The position numbers and the translations under genes are program-made. From contig NZ_FXAN01000063.1 of the NCBI RefSeq assembly GCF_900176645.1, positions 1-48,112 on the forward strand: a stretch of 48,112 nucleotides of DNA, in the 5' to 3' direction. Each line of letters begins with the position of its first letter. The first letter of the stretch is position 1. The DNA comes from Burkholderia singularis (GTDB lineage: Bacteria > Pseudomonadota > Gammaproteobacteria > Burkholderiales > Burkholderiaceae). Positions 23,083-31,773 of this stretch are shown here, one piece after another. The notes under the pieces were generated by a model, which had not been told where the DNA came from, made no database searches, and saw only the letters and a program-made list of their open reading frames with translations.

Positions 23083-24306
23083 TTACTCCAACTTGCCCAC
23101 CTGTATCCAGCCCGCACAATACCATTCGTGCAGCAAGGCTGTCATCGACGGGTCCTTTGAGAGTGTTACAAACCGTTTCGCATCGATTTGACGCGTATCG
23201 GCCAATTCAGGCAGCCATTTTGCCGTGTCCGCGAGCGCATAGGCTTCGCCGTTGATGAAATACGAGCGGCGGCTGTACAGCAGCGCCGTTTTCCTGTCGA
23301 GCCGGACGCCATGGCGGCCCGCCTGCGCCGCGAACACGACTTCGCTGATGCGTCGGGCAGGGGGCTCGAACACGACGTTCGATTTGGGCTCGCTCAAATA
23401 GCAACCCAGGAAATCGCCGATGTCCCGCTCGTCCCATTTGATTTTCGACAGCATCGCGGCGACGCGTTCGATCATCGCCGGCGGCAGTTGCGCGGGCGTG
23501 TCGACGGCGGGCTGCGCGGGATCGCGGTATGGCGCGTCGTCGTGTGCGCCGGTGCGCAGGTTGCCGCGCTCGGCGAGGTGATAGAGGAACTGCGCGCGCA
23601 ATTCGCCGGCGCACGGCGCCCGGAAGCCGATCGAGCACGTCATGCATTCGCCGATCGCAACGCCGTCGTGGGCGATGTGCGGCGGCAAATACAGCATGTC
23701 GCCGGGCTCGAGCACCCATTCGTCGGTGGGCTCGAAGTGCTCGAGAATCTTGAGCGGCAATCCTTCCTGCAGCGACAGATCGCGTTGCGCGCCGATGCGC
23801 CAGCGGCGCTTGCCATGCACTTGCAGCAGGAACACGTCATACGAGTCGAAGTGCGGGCCGACGCCGCCGCCGTCCGTTGCATACGAAATCATCAGATCGT
23901 CGACGCGCGCGTCCGGGATGAAGCGAAAGCGTTCGAGAAGCGCGCGGGCGCGATCGTCGTGCAGATCGAGCCCTTGAACGAGCAGCGTCCACTCGCGGCG
24001 TTTCACGGGCGGCAAATCGCCCTGCTCGAACGGGCCGTGCTTCAGTTGCCAACTGTTACGAAAATGCGTGACGAGCCGCGATTCGACATCGTAATCGCTG
24101 GCCAACTCGAAGAGCGCGTCGCGCGAGACGGGCGGCGCGATGCCGGGCACGGCCTGGCGGATCAGCAGCGGCTTTTTTTGCCAATATCGGCGCATGAATT
24201 GCGCGGCAGTGAGATTGCCGAGGAGCGGGGTCGGCGTATCGGTGCGCGGCGCGCGGCTGCGCGCGCGTGCACGGCCGGACAGTTCGGGTGGTGGCCGTTG
24301 GGGCAT
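23083..24306 (-). CDS. roxA: ribosomal-protein oxygenase RoxA/YcfD (JmjC-type cupin)
   Basis: A 407-residue 2-oxoglutarate/Fe(II)-dependent oxygenase; E. coli YcfD hydroxylates an arginine of ribosomal protein L16. The N-terminal signature FMRRYWQKKPLLIRQAVPG (about residues 37-55) is characteristic. The iron triad is visible as HFDSYD (His and Asp near residue 150) and LPPHIAHDG (His near 210). The C-terminal winged-helix-like half contains YSRRSYFINGEAY. The first 25 residues are Arg/Pro-rich and longer than in E. coli; no later ATG is suitable. The start codon is only 32 bases from the divergent slyD-like start, so each gene's promoter must overlap its neighbour. Confidence 0.92.
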   Translation of the reverse strand: MPQRPPPELSGRARARSRAPRTDTPTPLLGNLTAAQFMRRYWQKKPLLIRQAVPGIAPPVSRDALFELASDYDVESRLVTHFRNSWQLKHGPFEQGDLPPVKRREWTLLVQGLDLHDDRARALLERFRFIPDARVDDLMISYATDGGGVGPHFDSYDVFLLQVHGKRRWRIGAQRDLSLQEGLPLKILEHFEPTDEWVLEPGDMLYLPPHIAHDGVAIGECMTCSIGFRAPCAGELRAQFLYHLAERGNLRTGAHDDAPYRDPAQPAVDTPAQLPPAMIERVAAMLSKIKWDERDIGDFLGCYLSEPKSNVVFEPPARRISEVVFAAQAGRHGVRLDRKTALLYSRRSYFINGEAYALADTAKWLPELADTRQIDAKRFVTLSKDPSMTALLHEWYCAGWIQVGKLE

Positions 24307-24308
24307 CG

Positions 24309-24314
24309 TATAAT
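24309..24314 (+). promoter_or_regulatory. -10 box for the SlyD-like gene
   Basis: A perfect TATAAT lies 24 bases before the start codon in the 32-base gap shared by two divergent genes. No strong -35 is visible; the upstream sequence is roxA coding. Confidence 0.5.
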
Positions 24315-24338
24315 GACTGATGTACTTGGGAGAATTGG

Positions 24339-24881
24339 ATGAAAATCGCAAAAAACACTGTCGTATCGGTCGCCTACAAGCTGTCGGATGCGCAAGGCAA
24401 TCTGATCGAGGAGAGCGATGAGCCGATGGTCTATCTGCACGGCGGCTATGATGGCACGTTCCCCAAGATCGAGGAACAACTCGACGGCCAGGAACCCGGC
24501 TATCAGGCGCAAATTCAGTTGGAACCGCAGGATGCGTTCGGCGATTACGATCCGGAACTCGTGAAGATCGAACCGCGCGACCGTTTCCCCGAGCCGCTCG
24601 AAGTCGGCATGCAGTTCGAGGGCACGCCGGAGGACGGCGACGAGGAAATCGATTCGCTGATCTACACGGTGACCGATATCGCGGAAGACAAAGTAGTGCT
24701 CGACGGCAACCACCCGCTCGCGGGGATGGCGCTGCGTTTCGCGCTGACGGTAAAGGATGTCCGGGAAGCGACGGAGGACGAGATCGAGCATGAGCACGCG
24801 CATGGCGCGCAAGGGCTCGAGATCGTCGACGACGACGATGACGACGGCGAGGACCGCGACTCAGCGCGCACGCTGCATTGA
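24339..24881 (+). CDS. SlyD-like FKBP-type peptidyl-prolyl isomerase
   Basis: A 180-residue cytoplasmic FKBP-type prolyl isomerase with a SlyD-like insert domain. MKIAKNTVVSVAYKLSDAQG opens the FKBP domain, YLHGGYDGTFPKIEEQLDG matches the loop around the active site, and the insert-in-flap region (about 70-130) is followed by LTVKDVREAT. The tail is acidic with histidines (EHEHAHG, DDDDDDGED), comparable to the metal-binding tail of SlyD though poorer in histidine and lacking cysteine. The last 21 bases overlap, tail to tail, the end of the minus-strand gene at 24861. SlyD versus SlpA/FkpB class is not certain. Confidence 0.88.
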   Translation: MKIAKNTVVSVAYKLSDAQGNLIEESDEPMVYLHGGYDGTFPKIEEQLDGQEPGYQAQIQLEPQDAFGDYDPELVKIEPRDRFPEPLEVGMQFEGTPEDGDEEIDSLIYTVTDIAEDKVVLDGNHPLAGMALRFALTVKDVREATEDEIEHEHAHGAQGLEIVDDDDDDGEDRDSARTLH

Positions 24882-26123
24882 GTCGGCCGGCATGCTGCTC
24901 GGCGTTTGCACGGGTGGCATGCCGGATGAGTGGTAGCCGTTGTCGTGAATGTCGCGCGGCTCGTAGCCGGAAGGCCATGCGCTGCTTGCACTCGAGTCGG
25001 GCAGCGCGGGCGGCGTCTGGATTTCCGGCATGTCGGGCATTTGCGTCTCGTCCCGGGGCGCGACGGGCAGCGCGGGCGGTGGCGGCAGATGCTTCGGCAC
25101 GGTTTGCACGCTGACGCTGAACATCGGCTGCCGCGCGGAATCGACGCCGATCTTCACCCATTGCGTCAGACGGGCGCGTGGCGCGATCGCGATGCGGGTC
25201 AAATTGCCGATCGGATTTCCTTTGTCGTCATGCAATGGGCGGTCGATCATGAAACCGCTGTCGAGCGTTTCCTCGGTCGGATGCACGACGACGATCGGGC
25301 CGCGGAAAATCGCCGCGGCTTTAACCAATGAGCGTTTGAATTCGCGAAAGCCGTCGCGCGTGCGAGGGCGGTTGAAACGCAGCCATCCGAAGCGCTCGGT
25401 GCGTTCATAGCGATCGAATTGCGGATCGCCTTCGACGAAGATCACGAGTGCGCGCGCGTCGCGGCGTTTCGCGTACTCGGTCGCATGATCGATCCAGAAC
25501 GTGTTCGCGATCACGCGATCCTCGAATTCGCCGTTGCGCCCGCCTGCCGTCAGGTAGTGATTGTTTGGACTTGGCGCATTCAGACCGACGAACACCGTAT
25601 CGCCCTGAATCCAGCGGACATTTTCGCGGTATGGGTGAAAGCGCGGCACTTCGCTTTCACGCGTGAGCGTGAGCGGATTCGCGCCCGGCGATGCGGGCTC
25701 GACAAACACGTTCTGCCGCAGGAAATCCAGCCGCTCGACGGGGTCGTATGCGCCGGCGTCGCGCGTATTGCACGCGACCCAGTCGTATTGGCCGGGCAGC
25801 AGTACGAGCGGCACGCGCGACGTCGCGAGAATTGCGTTGCGCTCGTCATAGAGCCGGTCGCGGCAAGCTTCGCCGGGTCCCTTCAAATTGCCTTCGTAGA
25901 CGATGAACGACACGGCGCGGTCGCGTCCGATCGCATCGATCAGATGTCGCGCATGCGGCTCGTCTTCTGGCGACGCGATCACGCCGGACACCACCGCGAA
26001 TGCATATCGGCCGCCGCGCGCGAGCGCGTGCGGCGCGCCGCACGCGAGTATGCACGCGAGTGCGAACGCGGCCGCGCGCGAGCGCGGCGAGACGCGTCGA
26101 GCGATGGCGTCAGTGCGGCGCAT
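24861..26123 (-). CDS. exported calcineurin-like phosphoesterase homologue with degenerate metal site
   Basis: A 420-residue protein with an N-terminal signal (hydrophobic core [10 protein letters not shown], likely cleaved after ALA35), a domain resembling secreted metallophosphoesterases, and a proline-rich C-terminus (about 330-420). Where the fold normally has GD and GNH/GDNE motifs, this protein has YEGNLKG (77-79 EGN) and PGQYDW (111-115), so two metal ligands are probably missing and catalysis is doubtful. The downstream motif [10 protein letters not shown] is preserved. ATG 26123 overlaps the mutS stop by 14 bases, so it follows mutS in an operon. The 3' end overlaps the slyD-like gene by 21 bases. 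Family assignment is from memory of Burkholderia homologues. Confidence 0.72.
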   Translation of the reverse strand: MRRTDAIARRVSPRSRAAAFALACILACGAPHALARGGRYAFAVVSGVIASPEDEPHARHLIDAIGRDRAVSFIVYEGNLKGPGEACRDRLYDERNAILATSRVPLVLLPGQYDWVACNTRDAGAYDPVERLDFLRQNVFVEPASPGANPLTLTRESEVPRFHPYRENVRWIQGDTVFVGLNAPSPNNHYLTAGGRNGEFEDRVIANTFWIDHATEYAKRRDARALVIFVEGDPQFDRYERTERFGWLRFNRPRTRDGFREFKRSLVKAAAIFRGPIVVVHPTEETLDSGFMIDRPLHDDKGNPIGNLTRIAIAPRARLTQWVKIGVDSARQPMFSVSVQTVPKHLPPPPALPVAPRDETQMPDMPEIQTPPALPDSSASSAWPSGYEPRDIHDNGYHSSGMPPVQTPSSMPADSMQRAR

Positions 26124-28755
26124 CGGTCGCGTTCGAGCGGGCGAGTGCATGAAGCTCGTAAAGCAGATCGAGCGCATCGCGTGGCTTGAGATCATCCGGA
26201 TCGAGCGCGAGCAGGCGCTCGAGCGCCGGATTCGGCGCGGCGGCGGGCGCTTCGTCACGGTCATCGGCGGCTGCCGGCGGCGCGGCGAAGAGATCGAGCT
26301 GCGGCGCCGCTTGCGCGGCGGACTGCTGTTCGAGATACGCGAGATGCTTGCGCGCGGCCCGGATCACGGGCGCGGGCACGCCTGCGAGTTGCGCGACCTG
26401 GAGCCCGTAGCTCTGGTTCGCCGGCCCTTCTTCGACCGCATGCAGGAACACGATGCCGTGGCCGTGCTCGACCGCCGACAGATGCACGTTCGCCGCATGC
26501 GGGAATTCCGCCGGCAGTTGCGTCAACTCGAAGTAGTGGGTCGCAAACAGGGTGTAGCAGCGGTTGTGCGCAAGCAGATGGCGCGCGATCGCCCATGCGA
26601 GCGCGAGGCCGTCGAATGTCGACGTGCCGCGGCCGATTTCGTCCATCAGCACGAGGCTTTGCGGTGTCGCGTCGTTCAGGATCGCGGCGGCTTCCGTCAT
26701 TTCGACCATGAACGTCGAGCGGCCGCCCGCGAGATCGTCGGCTGCGCCGATGCGTGTGAAGATGCGGTCGATCGGGCCGAAGCGCGCCGCTTTCGCGGGC
26801 ACGTAGCTGCCGACATAGGCCATCAGCGCGATGAGCGCGGTTTGACGCATGAAGGTCGACTTACCGCCCATGTTCGGGCCGGTGATAAGAAGCAGCTTGC
26901 GATCGGGAGTGAGCTCGCAATCGTTCGCGATGAAGCGCTCGACCTGCGCTTCGACGACCGGATGCCGGCCTTGTTCGATCTCGATGCCAAGCTCGTCGGA
27001 GAACGTGGGTGCGACCCAGTCGAGCGTGCGCGCGCGCTCGGCGAACGCGGCGAGCAGATCCAGCTCGGCCAGTCCGCCGGCCACGCGCTGGCAGCCCTCG
27101 ATATGCGGCAGCAGCGCTTGCAGCACGCTGTCGTAAAGCGCGCGTTCGCGAGCGAGCGCGCGCTCCTGCGCGGACAGCGCCTTATCCTCGAAGGTCTTCA
27201 GCTCGGGGGTGATGTAGCGCTCCGCGTTCTTGAGCGTCTGGCGGCGGCGGTAATCGTCGGGCACCTTGTCGGTCTGGCCGCGCGTGACTTCGATATAAAA
27301 GCCATGCACTTTGTTGTATTCGACGCGCAGGTTGGCGATGCCGGTGCGTGCGCGTTCGCGCGCTTCGAGATCGATCAGGAACTGGCCGCAGTTCTCGGAG
27401 ATGTCGCGCAGCTCGTCGAGTTCGGCATCGTAGCCGCGCGCAATCACGCCGCCGTCGCGCACCATTGCGGCCGGCTCCGGCGCAATGGCTCGGGTGAGCA
27501 GATCGAGGCAGCCGGCAGGCGGTTCGAGCGCGGCCTCGATACGGGCGAGGGCGGGGGCGTTTGGCGCGATCGCGGCGACCTGCTGCCGTAGCGTGGGCAA
27601 TGCGGCGAACGTATCGCGCAGGCTGGACAGATCGCGCGGGCGCGCGGACAGCAGCGCGAGGCGTCCGGTGATCCGCTCGACGTCGGCGATCTGCCGCAGC
27701 GCCGAGCGCAGATTGTCGAGGCCCGCATGCGCGGGGGCCTCGATGAGCGCGCCGATCGCCAGGTGGCGCGCTTGAGCGGCGACCGACGCGCGCGGCGGAT
27801 GATGCAGCCAGTGGCGCAGCAGACGGCTGCCCATCGCGGTGCAGCAGGTATCGAGCAGCGAGTAAAGCGTCGGCGATTCGGTGCCGCGCAGTGTTTCGGT
27901 GAGTTCGAGATTGCGCCGCGTCGACGGATCGAGCCCGATGTATTCGGATTCGGTCTCGACTTTCAAGCTGCGCACATGACGTAATTGCTGGCCCTGCGTC
28001 GAGGCCGCGTAGATGAGGAGCGCGCCCGCCGCACCGCAGGCGCTCGCAAGCGACTGCGCGCCGAAGCCGTCGAGGCTGGCGACTTCGAGCTGATCGCACA
28101 GCCGTTGCGTGCCGGAGGCGATGTCGAAGTGCCAATCGGGCACGCGCGTGATCGCGCCGATGCCCGTGGGCACGGCTTCGAGCGCGCTGTCCGCCGCGAG
28201 AATCTCGGCGGGGCGGATGCGCTCGAGCGCCGCGCCGAGTTCGTCCGGTGCGATTTCGGCGAGCCGCAGCGCACCGCTCGCGAGATTGAGCCACGCAAGG
28301 CCGACGTTCGATGCGACCCCGCGCTTGTTGTGCGCGATACAAAGCGCGAGCAGGAAGACATCGCTTTTGTCGGACAGCAGCGCGGCGTCGGTCAGCGTGC
28401 CGGGCGTGACGACGCGCACGACCTTGCGCTCGACGGGCCCTTTCGATGTCGCCGGATCGCCGATCTGTTCGCAAATCGCGGCCGATTCGCCGAATTTCAC
28501 GAGCTTCGCGAGATATTGCTCGATCGCATGATGTGGCACGCCCGCCATCTTGATCGGCGTACCGGCGGACGCGCCACGCTGCGTGAGCGTCAAATCGAGC
28601 AGACGCGAGGCTTTTTCCGCGTCACCGAAGAACAGCTCGTAGAAATCTCCCATTCGATAGAAGACGAGCGTGTCGGGATGCTCAGCTTTAACGCGCAAGT
28701 ATTGCTGCATCATTGGGGTGTGGCCAGCAAAGGCCTCGGGCGACAGCGTGGTCAT
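26110..28755 (-). CDS. mutS: DNA mismatch repair protein MutS
   Basis: Recognises mismatches and short loops and starts repair with MutL. The 881 residues contain the mismatch-contacting Phe-X-Glu (F38-Y39-E40 in MGDFYELF), connector, lever and clamp domains, and the C-terminal ATPase with Walker [10 protein letters not shown] (about 626-634), [15 protein letters not shown] (Walker B and dimer loop) and THYFELT. The length is slightly above E. coli (853). The ATG at 28755 gives [19 protein letters not shown]; upstream in-frame codons reach into the accessory region and are rejected. mutS marks the left core-genome border of the accessory region. Confidence 0.98.
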   Translation of the reverse strand: MTTLSPEAFAGHTPMMQQYLRVKAEHPDTLVFYRMGDFYELFFGDAEKASRLLDLTLTQRGASAGTPIKMAGVPHHAIEQYLAKLVKFGESAAICEQIGDPATSKGPVERKVVRVVTPGTLTDAALLSDKSDVFLLALCIAHNKRGVASNVGLAWLNLASGALRLAEIAPDELGAALERIRPAEILAADSALEAVPTGIGAITRVPDWHFDIASGTQRLCDQLEVASLDGFGAQSLASACGAAGALLIYAASTQGQQLRHVRSLKVETESEYIGLDPSTRRNLELTETLRGTESPTLYSLLDTCCTAMGSRLLRHWLHHPPRASVAAQARHLAIGALIEAPAHAGLDNLRSALRQIADVERITGRLALLSARPRDLSSLRDTFAALPTLRQQVAAIAPNAPALARIEAALEPPAGCLDLLTRAIAPEPAAMVRDGGVIARGYDAELDELRDISENCGQFLIDLEARERARTGIANLRVEYNKVHGFYIEVTRGQTDKVPDDYRRRQTLKNAERYITPELKTFEDKALSAQERALARERALYDSVLQALLPHIEGCQRVAGGLAELDLLAAFAERARTLDWVAPTFSDELGIEIEQGRHPVVEAQVERFIANDCELTPDRKLLLITGPNMGGKSTFMRQTALIALMAYVGSYVPAKAARFGPIDRIFTRIGAADDLAGGRSTFMVEMTEAAAILNDATPQSLVLMDEIGRGTSTFDGLALAWAIARHLLAHNRCYTLFATHYFELTQLPAEFPHAANVHLSAVEHGHGIVFLHAVEEGPANQSYGLQVAQLAGVPAPVIRAARKHLAYLEQQSAAQAAPQLDLFAAPPAAADDRDEAPAAAPNPALERLLALDPDDLKPRDALDLLYELHALARSNATDAPH

Positions 28756-29059
28756 AGATCCGGCGTAAAGTTGTGGCTTGGGTTGCCCGAGTTTACCAGT
28801 GGCTCCCGTGCACAAGCGCGAAGTTCGCCGTTCGGTCGGTGGCAGGGGAGAGCCAGCTGGGCTGCTGACGGCGCCATACCGCAATCAGTTCCCGTCCCGG
28901 CCTTGTTTTGCTGAGCCGGTGCCACGCAGCGAACGGAGTTTCGTGCGGCGGGCCTGCCCAGCCGGCCAGGACGTCGGCTTTCACATCGGATCTAGCACTC
29001 CTCCGGCGCGACTGCGGCTCCATTGACGGTTTGTCGAAGGAGGGCAGTTCAACATTGCG

Positions 29060-29218
29060 CGGCGACGTCCTTGCCGACGTCGTTGCGACAACGACATACG
29101 CTTGCCTGGTGCAGCACATCCCGATTCGGTCTGGCGCTATGACTTCGTGCAGGACCACTGGTGGATGGCCGGGCGTTGAAGCTGCTGTATGTGATCAATG
29201 AATACACCCGCGAGTCTG
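29060..29218 (+). mobile_element. remnant of an IS3-family transposase (OrfB, integrase core)
   Basis: A short piece of a DDE transposase is readable in two frames. One frame gives HPDSVWRYDFVQDH up to about 29155; the other resumes at 29161 with DGRALKLLYVINEYTRE. Together they match the first-aspartate block of IS3-type integrase cores (VWSYDFV...DGR...L.VIDEYTRE). A one-base shift separates the frames, and the remainder of the element is absent on both sides. The segment abuts the 3' end of the dehydrogenase gene. The rest of the 478-base gap between mutS and that gene (28756-29233) holds no gene I can support. Confidence 0.72.
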
Positions 29219-29233
29219 AATTGCGGCGCCTGC

Positions 29234-30028
29234 TCAGAGGATCGACCGATAGGTGCCGCCCTCGACGCGCACGGCGGCGCCATTGGATGCAGCGCCCAAA
29301 GGACTGGCAAGCAACGCCACCATCGCGGCAATCTCGTCGGCCTCGATCATGCGGGCAATCAGCGAGCTTGGGCGATACGTGTCGAAGAAGTGCGACTCGA
29401 TTTCAGCATCAGTCATATCGGGTCGCGGCGCGGTCTGCCGAAGATATGCCACGATGCCTTCCGAACGAGTGGCGGACGGCAGTACGCTATTGACGGTCAC
29501 GCCGGTTCCCTTCGGCAGTTCGGCCATTCCGCGTGAGACCGCGAGTTGCGCCGACTTGCTGACACCGTAGTGCACCATGTCCGGAGGTGTGAATGCACCG
29601 ACTTCGCTGGACATGAAGATGACGCGCCCCCAGTTCTTCGCAAGCATGCGCGGAAAGTAATGACGAGACAGCCGTACACCGGACATCACGTTGACGTCGA
29701 TCATTCTCAGCCAGTCGTCATCGGTGATCTCGGCGAACGGCTTGGCTTCGTAGTAGCCGAGATTGTTCACGAGAATATCCGTATCCGGCTGCGCATCGAT
29801 CAGCTCCGCGGCACCTCGATCGCCGCTCACGTCGGCAACGATTCCGCGCACGTTACCGCGTTGCCCGCCAGCGGAGAGCTCGGCCACGGCTGCGTCGAGC
29901 TTGTCACGTTGACGCCCGGTGATCGTGACCGCCACGCCTTCGGCGGCCAACGTTCGTGCAATCGCCATGCCGATGCCGGCAGTGGCGCCGGTGACGATCG
30001 CGGTTTTTCCTTCAAGTTGCAGATCCAC
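29234..30028 (-). CDS. short-chain dehydrogenase/reductase
   Basis: A 264-residue classical SDR oxidoreductase. The cofactor motif TGATAGIG (13-20) follows the first strand; TGRQRDK suggests NADP(H) preference. NNLG (88-91) replaces the usual NNAG, and the catalytic S140/S141, Y154 and K158 (YGVSK) are all present. The GTG at 30028 is preceded by AAAGGAG. The gene lies 56 bases downstream of the broken DJ-1/PfpI gene on the same strand and is divergent from a LysR regulator, an arrangement suggesting regulation by that LysR protein. The substrate is unknown. A transposase fragment touches its 3' end. Confidence 0.88.
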   Translation of the reverse strand: MDLQLEGKTAIVTGATAGIGMAIARTLAAEGVAVTITGRQRDKLDAAVAELSAGGQRGNVRGIVADVSGDRGAAELIDAQPDTDILVNNLGYYEAKPFAEITDDDWLRMIDVNVMSGVRLSRHYFPRMLAKNWGRVIFMSSEVGAFTPPDMVHYGVSKSAQLAVSRGMAELPKGTGVTVNSVLPSATRSEGIVAYLRQTAPRPDMTDAEIESHFFDTYRPSSLIARMIEADEIAAMVALLASPLGAASNGAAVRVEGGTYRSIL

Positions 30029-30084
30029 GGTTTGTTTCTCCTTTACTCATCGAGGAACCGGCACTGCCGGTCTATTGCGCGGCA

Positions 30085-30478
30085 TTACTTGAGCCGCTTC
30101 AGCATTTCGCCGGCGACATCCCGAGCTGAGGCCGGATTCTGTCCGGTGATCAATTCACGATCGGTCACCATGTGCGCGGTAAAGGGCACCTTGTTGCTGC
30201 TGTAAATCCCACCCGCGCGTTGCAATGCAGTCTGCGGATAGAACTTCATCGCGCCGCCGCCGAGCAGCCCTTTGGCCTGCTCTTCTTCCGCGTTGCTGAT
30301 CACCGCCCTGAATCGATGCGAATTCGACGGGAATGCCGGCCGCGTCGAGTTCGGCCAGCGGATGCGTCACTTCGCCGAGATAGAAACCGGCCGGCTCGCC
30401 GGTTGAGCCTTTCTCCGCGTGGCTCGTGAGTACGAATAGGACCGGTAGATCCTGCCGGTGGCGATGTTCGCCGTTCAT
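30085..30478 (-). pseudogene. DJ-1/PfpI family (type 1 glutamine amidotransferase-like) gene with internal deletion
   Basis: Two parts of one family are joined out of frame. The 5' part starts at ATG 30478 (AGGAG upstream) and reads LPVLFVLTSHAEKGSTGEPAG ... GFYLGEVTHPLAEL ... FASIQGG, the N-terminus of DJ-1/PfpI-type proteins. Near 30303, the frame changes and the text resumes with AEEEQAKGL ... PFTAHMVTDRELITGQNP, the C-terminus of the same family. Members are normally about 230 residues; the middle, including the nucleophile-elbow cysteine, is missing. The gene is therefore inactive. It precedes the SDR gene and is divergent from lysR, so the trio was likely one inducible unit. Confidence 0.85.
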
Positions 30479-30596
30479 GCTGTGCTCCTGGATTTCGGTG
30501 GGTGACTCGATGCAGTCACGATGCACGCACTTTATTTGGTTCATTGGCGGAGATAAATTGACGCAAAAGTAAAGCTTTTGTTCTTTGGGGGACAAG

Positions 30597-31505
30597 ATGG
30601 CGCGTAAATTCGACCCTCTCGGTGACGTGGAAGCGTTTGTGACGGTGGTCGAAAAAGGGTCGATGACTGCCGGCGCGGTGGCATTGGGCAGCACGCCTTC
30701 CGTATTGAGCCGGGCCATCACACGTTTGGAAACCCGGTTGGGCACGCAATTGCTGCGTCGGTCTACGCGGCGGTTGAGCCTGACGGAGCACGGCAGGCAC
30801 TATCTCGAACAATCGCGCGCGGCGTTTCTGTTGATCGATGACGCCGAGCGGGCCATTCAGGGGCACAGCGGTACCTTGACCGGCCATGTCCGGCTGAGCG
30901 TACCAACGACGTATGGACACTATCGTCTGCCACCGCTGCTGCGACGGTTCACGCGGGAACACCCGCACGTTCGCGTGGAGTTGAACATCGCGAACCGGAA
31001 CGTGGATCTCGTGGCCGAGGGCTTCGACCTGGCGATCCGTCTGGGCGAGCTACCGGACAGCGGTCTGGTCGCGCGCAAGCTCGAGGATGTGGCGCTGTGC
31101 GTTGTGGCGTCGCCCGAGTACGTCGCCCACGCCGGCATGCCCGGAAACGTGGCCGACCTGGAGCACCATCTTTGTTTGCCGTTCATGCTGCCCAGCAGCG
31201 GCCGTATCGCGCCCTGGGTGTTTCGTGACGGCGATCGGGACATCGATTGGTTGCCGTCTTCGAATGTCGCGGTGTCCGACGATGTACTGGGTGTCGTTTC
31301 AATGGCGCAGAGTGGTGCCGGTATCTGCCAAACCTATGACTTCATCGTTCAGGATCGGCTCCGGGGCGGACATCTCGTCGAAGTGCTGCCCCATCTGCGG
31401 GGGCGCACACGACCGTTTTCGGTCATCTATGCGCCGCATCGCCGCCTGTCGGCCGCCTCTCGCCACTTGATCGACATGCTGATAACGTCGACAGCCGAGA
31501 CTTGA
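30597..31505 (+). CDS. LysR-family transcriptional regulator
   Basis: A 302-residue LysR-type regulator: an N-terminal winged helix-turn-helix (about residues 7-63, SMTAGAVALGSTPSVLSRAITRLE then LLRRSTRRLSLTEHG) and a C-terminal ligand-binding domain (about 92-295). The ATG at 30597 has GGGGGA just upstream; a TTG four codons earlier is possible. It is divergent from the pfpI pseudogene/SDR pair with a 118-base gap that should hold its operator, as usual for LysR regulators. It probably controls the SDR unit. Ligand unknown. The gene is followed by the AT-richer bacteriocin cassette, in which no regulatory role for it is evident. Confidence 0.92.
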   Translation: MARKFDPLGDVEAFVTVVEKGSMTAGAVALGSTPSVLSRAITRLETRLGTQLLRRSTRRLSLTEHGRHYLEQSRAAFLLIDDAERAIQGHSGTLTGHVRLSVPTTYGHYRLPPLLRRFTREHPHVRVELNIANRNVDLVAEGFDLAIRLGELPDSGLVARKLEDVALCVVASPEYVAHAGMPGNVADLEHHLCLPFMLPSSGRIAPWVFRDGDRDIDWLPSSNVAVSDDVLGVVSMAQSGAGICQTYDFIVQDRLRGGHLVEVLPHLRGRTRPFSVIYAPHRRLSAASRHLIDMLITSTAET

Positions 31506-31712
31506 TGCGATATGGATTAATCGAAGGAGTCGAAGATTTCGGTAATTGCCGTTCCGGGCGCGCGCGACGTGCAATAACGGCCGAATTTCAATCGGCGTTG
31601 CGTAATTTGCATTCATCTTTCGGTTTCTGCTTTTTCATCTGAATCTTACTGAGTTGTAATGTGCGTCGAGTAAGCCATCGCGGAAATACCAGGGATGGCG
31701 GCTCTGAATGAT

Positions 31713-31733
31713 CGATACGCTTGATCCGTATCG
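31713..31733. promoter_or_regulatory. dyad symmetry upstream of the bacteriocin gene
   Basis: CGATACG and CGTATCG are perfect inverted repeats separated by CTTGATC. The element lies 40 bases before the start of the colicin M-like gene. A -35-like TTGATC sits between the arms, which is how an operator would be placed, but no clear -10 follows at 16-18 bases. The 268-base gap (31506-31773) is visibly richer in A and T than its surroundings. Confidence 0.4.
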
Positions 31734-31773
31734 CTCGATTCTATTCGCACAAGATATTTAAATAGATGATGAA

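Noticed and set aside
28793..29158. Minus-strand 121-codon frame between mutS and the SDR gene
   Set aside because: No recognisable domain or signal and it overlaps the transposase remnant, which reads better on the plus strand.
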